Below, in pieces: positions 1 to 5,835 of a stretch of DNA of 11,599 bases. A program made the position numbers and the translations under genes. Source of the DNA: Cyanobacteria bacterium UBA11370. GTDB lineage: Bacteria > Cyanobacteriota > Cyanobacteriia > Cyanobacteriales > Coleofasciculaceae. Positions within the stretch are counted from its first letter, which is position 1; the number at the start of each line of letters is the position of its first letter. The DNA lies in contig DNGI01000521.1 in the NCBI GenBank assembly GCA_003486645.1, positions 1 through 11,599 of the forward strand. Reading direction: 5' to 3'. The notes under the pieces were generated by a model. The model worked only from the letters and a program-made list of their open reading frames with translations, did no database searches and had not been told where the DNA came from.

Positions 1-22
1 GTTTCTAGCTAACGAGTCGCAC
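1..22 (-). mobile_element. 5' end of a second group II intron (runs off the window)
   Basis: Read on the minus strand from base 22, the sequence starts GTGCGACTCGTTA. This matches the first 13 bases of the complete intron at 2610 and fits the GUGYG start of group II introns; after that the two diverge (GCTAG here, AGCGG there). It follows directly after ssb exon 2, at the point where the SSB reading frame stops matching the family. Only 22 bases are visible, so the length, class and any encoded protein are unknown. The alternative is a fragment left by a failed insertion. Confidence 0.8.
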
Positions 23-106
23 CCAGGTTGAACCAGTCCGGCTGATCATTATTACGAGTTAGGCGATTCACGGCTAGGGTGAGATTACACTTAACAGTGC
101 CAGACT
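23..106 (-). CDS. ssb: ssb exon 2 (internal exon, single-stranded DNA-binding protein)
   Basis: This 84-base segment lies between the 3' end of the complete group II intron and the 5' end of the next one. Its first two bases complete a GAG (Glu) codon begun by the last G of exon 1. It then encodes 27 residues, including SGTVKCNLTLAVNR and PDWFNL, which are typical OB-fold core sequences of cyanobacterial SSB (the Trp lies in the ssDNA-contacting strand). The last G begins a codon that, by homology, should again be Glu, so both introns sit in phase 1. The exon is open in only one frame, and that is the frame that joins exon 1. The remaining SSB exon(s) lie outside the window. The reading is from family resemblance and exon joining; splicing itself is inferred. 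Confidence 0.92.
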
Positions 107-144
107 ATTAGAGTCGATAAAGATGTCACCATCTCTACCTCTCC
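107..144 (-). ncRNA. Group II intron domain VI (branch-point hairpin)
   Basis: On the minus strand AGAGATG pairs with CATCTTT around a GTGA loop, then GGT with ATC, then GAG with CTC. This leaves an unpaired A at 114, eight bases from the intron end, where the lariat branch adenosine is expected. The 3' splice site follows AAT at 107. The maturase stop codon TAG (135-137) falls inside this stem. Confidence 0.85.
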
Positions 145-1883
145 TTCAGAACCGAACGTGAGACTTTCGCCTCATTCGGCTCCTCAATGACTTGGCTCGT
201 AACAGTACCTCTTTTTGCATGAATAACATCATGGCAATGTCTGTGTACCAATTCCAGATTTTTCATCCGGTTGTTAGCCCTGTTTCGGTCAAGGTGATGC
301 ACCTCTAGCAGGTCTTCACTGGTAAACTTCATTTCACATTCGCTACATACTCCCTTTTGATTTTTAAGGAGTTTGGCTACTACGCTTCGTAGCATAGGAT
401 GTTGGCTCAATCTTTGCCCCCAGTACGTCAAGTCTCCGTTGTAGGGACTTTTTTTTCCCTTGACCTTAACGTGTCTCTTGATTTTCGTTTCTTGGTGTTT
501 TACCAAGGTGTATTGATTGTCCTGGGTTATAAATTTCCAGCCCTTACCTCTGTTGACTCCCCAGTATTTAGAGACGATATCAGTATTATTCTGATTCCGC
601 CCTCTTCTGCGCTTAGCCCATCCAAACAGCTTCTGGAACACGATACTGTCAACCTTGCTAAAGGTGTCGCTACTAGCGACTGTAGAGTAGTATGCTGCCC
701 ATCCTCGTATAACGGGGTTGAGAGCGTTTATTAACTGCTCTTGACTGGATGCACCGTTTCTTTCTAACAGTTCGTCAATTTTGGCTAAATGGCGTTGAAT
801 TGCTTCTTTACTGGGTTGAATGAGCGTCTTGTGTCCTCTTTTGGCTTCTGTTCCTCCGACTGAACCACTTTGCTTATCGCTGCATGGATACTGCCGAATA
901 TTAAAGCCTAAGAAGTTGAATCCGATTTCCCCTTCATGCTCTGAGAACGTGTGGGTTATCCGGGTTTTGCTAGCTTTGAGGGTTAATCCAATGTCGGCTA
1001 ACCACGATTCGATTGCTGCTTTAGCTTCGAGTATCACTTCTAGACTTTCATCCATTATCACAAAGTCGTCTGCATACCTTACGAAGCTTATGCTTCTCGT
1101 TTGGCTTGTGCGCCCGACTCTTCTAGTGAATCTCTCTAGAACGGTTTCCATTCCATGTAGCGCGATGTTCGCTAGTAAAGGGGAAATAACCCCGCCTTGG
1201 GGTGTCCCTTCAGTTGTTGGATATAGATTCTTACCGTCCATTACTCCTGACTTTAACCAAGCTTTGATTTGTCGTCTTAGTTTGGGGTATGTCTGGATTT
1301 TCTCTAGCAGCTTTTCGTGATCGATTTTGTCAAAGCACTTTTCTATATCAGCGTCCAAAACGAACTTGGGTTTTTGGCAGATGCCATTGAATATTGCTGA
1401 TATAGCGTCATGCGCGGATCTTCCTGGTCTGAAGCCATAAGAGTTTGGCTCAAATTTTGCCTCCCACTCAGGTTCCAGTGCCATTTTCATCAAAGCCTGT
1501 TTGGCTCGCTCATTCATCGTGGGGATTCCGAGAGGTCTTTCCTCCGTCTTCCCTGGCTTAGGTATCCACACTCTCTTGGTAGGTTCGGATTTATCGGTGA
1601 AGGTCAGCTTTTGAGCCAGCTTCACCTTTTGGTGATTGCGTAGTCGCTTTACACCATCTACACCCGCTGTATTCTTGCCCTGATTATCTTGTGTGACTTT
1701 CCTAACTGCCAGCACTTTGGAGTACCACGAGTTAGTCAACAGCCTTTGTAGCTTGCGGACAGCCTTGATATCACCACGTTCAGAGGCTTGATAGATTCTT
1801 TTTTGAAGCTTAAAGACACTTCTGTGAGCTTTTGCCCAGTTGATTGTCTCCCATTCATACATCGGCTTTGTAACCGTGTCCAT
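135..1883 (-). CDS. ltrA: Group II intron reverse transcriptase/maturase with HNH endonuclease domain
   Basis: A 582-aa intron-encoded protein that helps splice its host intron and drives retrohoming. The N-terminal RT0-type segment (about 10-80, ending NTAGVDG) is followed by the fingers/palm reverse transcriptase domain (about 100-330), with the catalytic YADD at 270-273, QGG at 229-231 and LGF at 325-327. The maturase (X) domain spans about 355-470 (GWAAYYS). A C-terminal HNH endonuclease has a CxxC (513, 516), HH (529-530) and a CH...H cluster (550-555). The length is normal for the family and there is no frameshift. The ATG at 1881-1883 has an AGGAG ten bases upstream. The last 15 residues are encoded by domain V and part of VI, which is unusual. 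The symbol ltrA is the common family name; orthology to the lactococcal protein is not implied. Confidence 0.96.
   Translation of the reverse strand: MDTVTKPMYEWETINWAKAHRSVFKLQKRIYQASERGDIKAVRKLQRLLTNSWYSKVLAVRKVTQDNQGKNTAGVDGVKRLRNHQKVKLAQKLTFTDKSEPTKRVWIPKPGKTEERPLGIPTMNERAKQALMKMALEPEWEAKFEPNSYGFRPGRSAHDAISAIFNGICQKPKFVLDADIEKCFDKIDHEKLLEKIQTYPKLRRQIKAWLKSGVMDGKNLYPTTEGTPQGGVISPLLANIALHGMETVLERFTRRVGRTSQTRSISFVRYADDFVIMDESLEVILEAKAAIESWLADIGLTLKASKTRITHTFSEHEGEIGFNFLGFNIRQYPCSDKQSGSVGGTEAKRGHKTLIQPSKEAIQRHLAKIDELLERNGASSQEQLINALNPVIRGWAAYYSTVASSDTFSKVDSIVFQKLFGWAKRRRGRNQNNTDIVSKYWGVNRGKGWKFITQDNQYTLVKHQETKIKRHVKVKGKKSPYNGDLTYWGQRLSQHPMLRSVVAKLLKNQKGVCSECEMKFTSEDLLEVHHLDRNRANNRMKNLELVHRHCHDVIHAKRGTVTSQVIEEPNEAKVSRSVLKER
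149..182 (-). ncRNA. Group II intron domain V (catalytic hairpin)
   Basis: A 34-base hairpin. GAGCCGAA pairs with TTCGGTTC (with one G-U pair), then comes an upper stem of TGAGGC with GTCTCA, a GAAA tetraloop and a two-base CG bulge. The AGC catalytic triad is at the base of the 5' strand. This matches the group II domain V consensus in size and layout, and it identifies the strand and 3' part of the intron. It lies entirely within the reading frame of the intron protein (codons 568-579). Confidence 0.95.
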
Positions 1884-1908
1884 GACTTCTAGACTCCTAC
1901 TTAATTAA

Positions 1909-2027
1909 ACCTCTTGCAAAAGTCAAATCGACCCCCCTCAATCCCCCCGATGCGGGGGGAAGAAATCTTGCTCCCTCTCCGTTTCGGGGAGGGCTGGGGA
2001 GGGGTTTTTCGGATTTATGCAAGAGGT
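1909..2027. mobile_element. MITE-like inverted-repeat element inside the group II intron
   Basis: A 119-bp segment bounded by perfect 10-bp inverted repeats, ACCTCTTGCA at 1909-1918 and TGCAAGAGGT at 2018-2027. The interior has C-rich and G-rich blocks that can fold into further hairpins (ATCCCCCCGATGCGGGGGG around 1941-1959; CTCTCCGTTTCGGGGAG around 1975-1992). It has no coding capacity. Similar CCTCTTGCA-ended repeats are, as I recall, common in filamentous cyanobacteria. I see no clear target-site duplication. It lies between domain III and the maturase ribosome binding site, in the domain IV loop, where extra sequence would be tolerated. Confidence 0.7.
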
Positions 2028-2610
2028 CTATTATCCATCTCCAAATCATCGTGATTCCGTCAGCATATCCTTTAGCTTTCCTAAAGGCGTTAGCTTTTGA
2101 ATCAATCTCGCCCTCTGCTGCCATGAGGCTGACTACCGTCTCGGTTATTCGACCTACCGAGAGACAACAAAGGGTTATCTCGTTCCGGGTTCCTGCTTTT
2201 CGATGAGTTTAGAGTCCTGCTATCCACCGGGTTTTTTGGGAATGCGTAAAGGTCAAACTTCGAGTTGCCTTTCCCTTATCCTTGCCTTTTGGCTCAGCCT
2301 ATTAACCTACGTTGGCTGTTGTCCGTCACGATGGTTCAGTCACAGGTTCAGTTTCCTTACTCATGCTCATCTCTGCTTGAAGGGATTCTCTGTTAGGTTC
2401 AGAGTTACCTCCGTTACTTCCCGCTTCACCAGGCAAGGTAGTCATCCTCACCAGTGGGAAAGTTGCATCATCTCGCATCTAGATGGAGGGAATTGGGGTT
2501 AATCTCACCCTCCCAGGGAACCAAGTTGTCAGGTTTTGCAGTTGTCTGCTAATTCCTGCAAGCGGCACGTTGTCTACGTTTAGACAACTTTCCCGCTTAA
2601 CGAGTCGCAC

Positions 2611-2674
2611 CAAAATACCGGACTTCTGGGTCTCCCCCTACACGACCAACCAAATTAACGACATTGAGGCTCAT
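2611..2674 (-). CDS. ssb: ssb exon 1 (N-terminus of single-stranded DNA-binding protein)
   Basis: The ATG at 2672-2674 starts 21 codons reading MSLNVVNLVGRVGGDPEVRY then Phe, followed by one base of a split Glu codon. This is the characteristic SSB N-terminus (NxVxLxGRxGxDPE), including the first strand of the OB fold. SSB binds and protects ssDNA in replication, recombination and repair and is normally about 110-180 aa; here 49 residues are visible over two exons. The reading frame breaks exactly at the group II intron start. There is no strong Shine-Dalgarno sequence upstream (TATTATAAGTT just before the ATG). The gene is divergent from mreB. A functional product needs removal of at least two introns. 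Confidence 0.93.
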
Positions 2675-3061
2675 AACTTATAATACAGATGTACTCAATC
2701 CAGGATAGCGCATCTACCGTAGCGAAGTGAACTACCCACACTAAAAGGAATTTCTCCCCATACCCTACCCTTCCAGCCCACACCCCACTCTGAATATTTT
2801 GCTAGGGGATGGGAATAATATCTCTAGTTGAGCCAGAAAAGCGATAAACTCAAGAACTCAGACACTAAACTTAACTTTCTCCGGATGGCGGATTAGGGTA
2901 TCTGAATGATAGTTTCAGCTTGGATATCAAAGACTGGTGATTATGAATTATCTAACTTCACTAGACTCAGCTTAAAAAACGTAATAGAATCCACCTCGGT
3001 TACAGTTTAGTTACATTTCAGTTATACACAGCAACATTCGACTTTGGGGGCGTAGAAACGA
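2675..3061. other. Intergenic region between divergent ssb and mreB
   Basis: 387 bases without a supported gene. It must hold the promoters of both ssb (leftward) and mreB (rightward). A candidate mreB promoter is listed separately. I see no convincing riboswitch, tRNA or inverted-repeat element here. Confidence 0.6.
3000..3027 (+). promoter_or_regulatory. Candidate mreB promoter
   Basis: TTACAG (3000-3005) and TTATAC (3022-3027) are separated by 16 bases, resembling a sigma-70 -35/-10 pair, about 35 bases upstream of the mreB start codon. The match is moderate and the region is AT-rich, so it could be chance. Confidence 0.3.
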
Positions 3062-4099
3062 GTGGGTCTTTTCAGTCGCTTATCACGAGACATGGGTATA
3101 GACCTGGGTACTGCTAATACTTTAGTATATGTATCCGGCAAAGGCATTGTCCTACAAGAGCCTTCAGTGGTCGCTATCGACCAAGATCTCAAAGTTCCGC
3201 TAGCCGTGGGTGAGGATGCTAAAAAAATGTTGGGCAGAACCCCAGGAAATGTGGTTGCCCTGCGTCCTCTCCGGGATGGTGTGATTGCGGACTTTGATAC
3301 TGCCGAGCTGATGCTCAAGCATTTTATCCGGCGAGTACACGAAGGTAGGACGTTGGTTCAACCTCGGATTGTCATCGGCATTCCCAGTGGTGTGACGGGT
3401 GTCGAACGACGGGCGGTAATGGAAGCCGCGTCTCAAGCAGGTGCAAGAGATGTTTACTTGATTGATGAGCCAGTAGCAGCCGCTATTGGTGCAGGATTGC
3501 CTGTAGCCGAGCCAACCGGGAACATGATTATTGATATCGGTGGTGGTACGACGGAAGTAGCCGTACTGAGTTTACAAGGGACGGTGCTGAGTGAGTCCGT
3601 GCGGGTGGCTGGGGATGAATTGAGTGAATCCATCACCCAGTACATGAAAAAAGTTCATAACCTAGTCATTGGGGAGCGTACCGCTGAAGAAATCAAAATT
3701 CAGATTGGTTCGGCTTACCCGACTCATGACGATCATGATGCCACGTTAGAAGTGCGGGGTTTACACCTGTTGTCAGGATTACCGCGAACAGTCACGATCA
3801 AAGGGCCAGAAATCCGTGAAAGTATGTCGGAACCCCTTTCAGTTATCGTTGATGCTGTGAAACGTACCCTAGAGCGGACACCGCCGGAGTTAGCGGCAGA
3901 TATTATTGATCGGGGAATTATGTTAGCGGGTGGTGGTGCCTTATTGAAGGGCTTGGATACCCTGATCAGTCACGAAACTGGGATTGTGACTCATGTCGCA
4001 GCCGATCCTCTAAGCTGCGTTGTCTTGGGAACGGGTCGAGTTCTAGAGAATTTCAAACAGCTAGAACGGGTGTTCAGTGGGCATTCTCGCCATATGTAG
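3062..4099 (+). CDS. mreB: MreB, rod-shape-determining actin homologue
   Basis: A 345-aa bacterial actin that forms membrane-associated filaments guiding the elongation machinery of the cell wall. Visible motifs are the N-terminal amphipathic segment (GLFSRLSRD, 2-10), phosphate-1 loop DLGTANT (14-20), phosphate-2 motif DIGGGTTE (158-165), and the adenosine motif GIMLAGGGALLKG (285-297); Glu136 in IDEPVAAAIG corresponds to the catalytic region. The length is typical. The start is GTG at 3062, the only one that includes the amphipathic helix; the upstream GGGGG at about -16 is a poor ribosome binding site. It is first in a cluster with mreC and mreD, and co-transcription is likely though the gap to mreC is about 110 bases. 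Confidence 0.98.
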   Translation: MGLFSRLSRDMGIDLGTANTLVYVSGKGIVLQEPSVVAIDQDLKVPLAVGEDAKKMLGRTPGNVVALRPLRDGVIADFDTAELMLKHFIRRVHEGRTLVQPRIVIGIPSGVTGVERRAVMEAASQAGARDVYLIDEPVAAAIGAGLPVAEPTGNMIIDIGGGTTEVAVLSLQGTVLSESVRVAGDELSESITQYMKKVHNLVIGERTAEEIKIQIGSAYPTHDDHDATLEVRGLHLLSGLPRTVTIKGPEIRESMSEPLSVIVDAVKRTLERTPPELAADIIDRGIMLAGGGALLKGLDTLISHETGIVTHVAADPLSCVVLGTGRVLENFKQLERVFSGHSRHM

Positions 4100-4213
4100 G
4101 GTTAGGGATCAAAGAACAGCCTTGAGGAGTTTTGTTCACAAACCAGATAAGCCGTCTACCTGCACTCTTGAAACTCACGCGTCAGCTCAATGCTGGTCGC
4201 TGATAGGCAAACT

Positions 4214-4960
4214 ATGTATATAATGCGTCGCTGGTGGGATAAAAATGGGGTAGCCATTGTGCTAGGAGGACTAACGCTGAGTGCGGCGTGGTTTATTCGC
4301 CAGACTCAGGGAGCAGCACTCTTCGAGGCTTACCAGTTGCTCACTCGTCCTTTTCAATCCCACCCTACTCAACAAGAGCAGCTTACCAATGCTCGCGTCC
4401 AGGAATTGCAACAGCAGTTAGTTGAACTGGAAAGTCAAAACCAGAAGCTCAAGGAGCTGCTAGATTATTCCAAAACTCAGAAACAGAAAGGGATTTTTGC
4501 GCCCATTGTTGGGCGTAGTGCTGACCATTGGTGGCAACAAGTAACCCTAGGTCGAGGGAGTCGTGATGGTATCAAGGATAATTTTATCGTGATGGCACCT
4601 GGGGGTTTAGTGGGTCGGGTAGTCGATGTGACACCGAATACCAGTCGTGTCTTGCTAATCAGTGATGCTACCAGTCGGGTTGGTGCGGCGATCAGTCGAA
4701 GTCGCAGCATGGGATTTATGCGGGGACAAGGATCTAATCGGGCTGTAATCCAGTTTTTTGATAAAGTACCTGATGTCCGTCGGGGTGATGTGGTATCAAC
4801 TTCACCGGTTAGTAAACTTTTCCCAACGGGTTTGCCTTTGGGACGGGTGGAGTCTGTTAATCTCAACAAAAGTCCAGCTCCGGAGGCAGTGATTGAATTA
4901 ACTGCACCGTTTAATTCCCTAGAGTGGGTCATGGTTTATCCAGAGTCAACGGGATTTTGA
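4214..4960 (+). CDS. mreC: MreC, rod-shape-determining periplasmic scaffold
   Basis: A 248-aa single-pass membrane protein that links MreB to cell-wall synthases. The N-terminus has basic/aromatic residues (RRWW), one membrane segment (about residues 12-29, VAIVLGGLTLSAAWFI), a Gln/Leu/Glu-rich coiled coil (about 54-86) and then the beta-rich MreC core (about 92-246) with the FAPIVGR, GRVVDV and LPLGRV-type strands. I chose the ATG at 4214 because family members begin close to the RRWW motif and an AGG lies just upstream. An in-frame ATG at 4190 would add eight residues, and one at 4223 would remove three. Confidence 0.95.
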   Translation: MYIMRRWWDKNGVAIVLGGLTLSAAWFIRQTQGAALFEAYQLLTRPFQSHPTQQEQLTNARVQELQQQLVELESQNQKLKELLDYSKTQKQKGIFAPIVGRSADHWWQQVTLGRGSRDGIKDNFIVMAPGGLVGRVVDVTPNTSRVLLISDATSRVGAAISRSRSMGFMRGQGSNRAVIQFFDKVPDVRRGDVVSTSPVSKLFPTGLPLGRVESVNLNKSPAPEAVIELTAPFNSLEWVMVYPESTGF

Positions 4961-4963
4961 AAT

Positions 4964-4987
4964 GGGAGTGGGGAATGGGGAGTGGGG
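4964..4987 (+). repeat. G-rich repeat with quadruplex-type pattern between mreC and mreD
   Basis: Four runs of three or four G (4964-4966, 4970-4973, 4977-4980, 4984-4987) are each separated by three bases (AGT, AAT, AGT). This fits the G-quadruplex pattern on the coding strand, immediately after the mreC stop. Related G-rich strings occur at 6800-6828 and 11381-11399. Folding is predicted from pattern only. Confidence 0.6.
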
Positions 4988-5041
4988 AAAGATTGAGACG
5001 ACATCCTGTAAAAATAGGCAGGAAGTCACTCTAAACCCCTG

Positions 5042-5062
5042 TAGATTCTTAGTAGATTCTTA
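5042..5062 (+). repeat. Short direct repeat upstream of mreD
   Basis: TAGATTCTTA occurs at 5042-5051 and again at 5053-5062, in the AT-rich leader just before mreD. No function is evident. Confidence 0.5.
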
Positions 5063-5094
5063 TCATAATTCCGAATTGATCATTCATAATTCTT

Positions 5095-5649
5095 ATGAAC
5101 AGCCTTGCCAATCCTTCTCAGTTTTCACCGTGGGTTCGTCAAATTCTCAATTGGATTGTGACAGTTGGCTCTGTGATCGTCTGTGTGATGATTTTACCTA
5201 CTCGCTTACCGGGGATGGAATTATTGGGAATTGCACCAAACTGGTTGTTAATTTGGGTTGTGGCTTGGAGTGTTAAACGTACAGCTCTTCAGGGCGCTTT
5301 AGCGGGGTTAGCACTGGGGTTAATTCAAGATGGGATGACGGCTCCTGAACCGACTCATGTGGTGAATCTTGCTTTAGTAGGAATTTTAACGGCTCGGATT
5401 CAGAAACAGCGATATATTCAGGAAGATTTTATTTCGGTGGCGTTAATTGTATTTGGAATGGCAGTCGTTGGGGAGACTATTACCGCTATTCAGTATAGTT
5501 TGCTTGGCGGTCGCAATCTGGCGGAAATTTGGACGGATCATCAACGTATTGCTCTGTCTTCAGCAATTTTGAGTAGTCTTTGGGCACCTGTTCTTTATTA
5601 TCCTCTAAATCGTTGGTGGGAGCAGATAAATTCTATCGATCAATCTTAA
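5095..5649 (+). CDS. mreD: MreD, rod-shape-determining membrane protein
   Basis: A 184-aa polytopic inner-membrane protein of the elongation complex, third in the mre cluster. About five or six hydrophobic segments are visible (roughly 18-36, 42-60, 64-80, 86-98, 111-134, 150-170). The charged loop EPTHVVNLALVGILTARI is typical of cyanobacterial MreD. The ATG at 5095 gives a family-length product, but no clear Shine-Dalgarno sequence precedes it. The gap of 134 bases after mreC is filled by repeats, so it may depend on read-through or on its own promoter. Identification rests on hydrophobic pattern and position; this family is poorly conserved in sequence. Confidence 0.92.
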   Translation: MNSLANPSQFSPWVRQILNWIVTVGSVIVCVMILPTRLPGMELLGIAPNWLLIWVVAWSVKRTALQGALAGLALGLIQDGMTAPEPTHVVNLALVGILTARIQKQRYIQEDFISVALIVFGMAVVGETITAIQYSLLGGRNLAEIWTDHQRIALSSAILSSLWAPVLYYPLNRWWEQINSIDQS

Positions 5650-5650
5650 A

Positions 5651-5680
5651 GAGTTTTGAGTTTTAAATTTTGAGTTTTGA
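5651..5680 (+). repeat. Heptamer tandem repeat (GAGTTTT)
   Basis: Three copies of GAGTTTT (5651-5657, 5658-5664, 5672-5678) with one degenerate unit AAATTTT between them, directly after the mreD stop. It is a short tandem repeat of the seven-base cyanobacterial type. The reverse-complement unit AAAACTC recurs at 7180-7193. Confidence 0.75.
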
Positions 5681-5696
5681 AGTGAAATCTCTCTAG

Positions 5697-5798
5697 TTAT
5701 AGCAAAAGGCAGAGGACAGCTATGCTGAAGGGAGGCATATTGACGGGTTTTGGTTTCAGTATTTAGATTTGTCCTAATTGCCTTGGCGATTGCTATAA
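5697..5798. mobile_element. Small inverted-repeat (MITE-like) element downstream of mreD
   Basis: A 102-bp element with 9-bp perfect terminal inverted repeats, TTATAGCAA (5697-5705) and TTGCTATAA (5790-5798). Inside these a second pairing block continues: AAGGCA/AGGAC on the left faces GTCCT/TGCCTT on the right, so the whole unit can fold into a long imperfect hairpin. It has no coding capacity. A related half-element lies at 11534-11560. The alternative is a structured RNA or a transcription terminator for the mre cluster or the facing hydrolase gene. Confidence 0.65.
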
Positions 5799-5835
5799 AT
5801 GTCATACTCCAGGAATTATTTATTTTTGTTAGATT

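Larger units (their letters stand above)
107..2610 (-). mobile_element. Complete group II intron inserted in ssb
   Basis: A 2504-nt self-splicing retroelement. The 5' end at 2610 reads GTGCGACTCG and the 3' end at 107 reads CTCTAAT, a standard AY ending. Domain V (149-182) and domain VI (about 107-144) are canonical. The stretch 1884-2610 holds domains I-III and the start of IV and carries no gene. The intron protein occupies 135-1883 in domain IV. Joining the flanking bases (TATTTTG to AGTCTGGC) restores the SSB reading frame, which fixes both ends. The protein and ribozyme resemble the chloroplast-like bacterial class (inference). The element looks intact: full-length reverse transcriptase, YADD motif, HNH domain, paired domain V. 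A small foreign inverted-repeat element lies at 1909-2027. Confidence 0.95.

Noticed and set aside
23..106. Exon 2 as part of the intron or as non-coding spacer
   Set aside because: One frame encodes typical SSB core sequence, joins exon 1 exactly, and is flanked by a correct AY 3' end and a GTGCG 5' end.
399..1643. Three plus-strand reading frames opposite the maturase gene
   Set aside because: They are antisense shadows of a clearly recognised reverse transcriptase and have no family resemblance.
1897..2124. 75-aa minus-strand reading frame upstream of the maturase
   Set aside because: It crosses intron domain III and the inverted-repeat element. The SPPRNGEG and PPASGGLRG peptides are translated repeat sequence, not a protein family.
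2203..2683. Two plus-strand reading frames (99 and 66 aa) over the intron 5' region
   Set aside because: They lie antisense to ribozyme domains I-II and ssb exon 1; the composition is low quality and there is no recognisable domain.
4477..4932. 151-aa minus-strand reading frame opposite mreC
   Set aside because: Antisense to a well-supported mreC, rich in Arg/Pro/Thr as expected from the complement of coding DNA.
4962..5276. 104-aa plus-strand reading frame overlapping the mreC-mreD gap
   Set aside because: Its first part is the G-rich repeat and its end overlaps mreD in another frame; no domain is visible.
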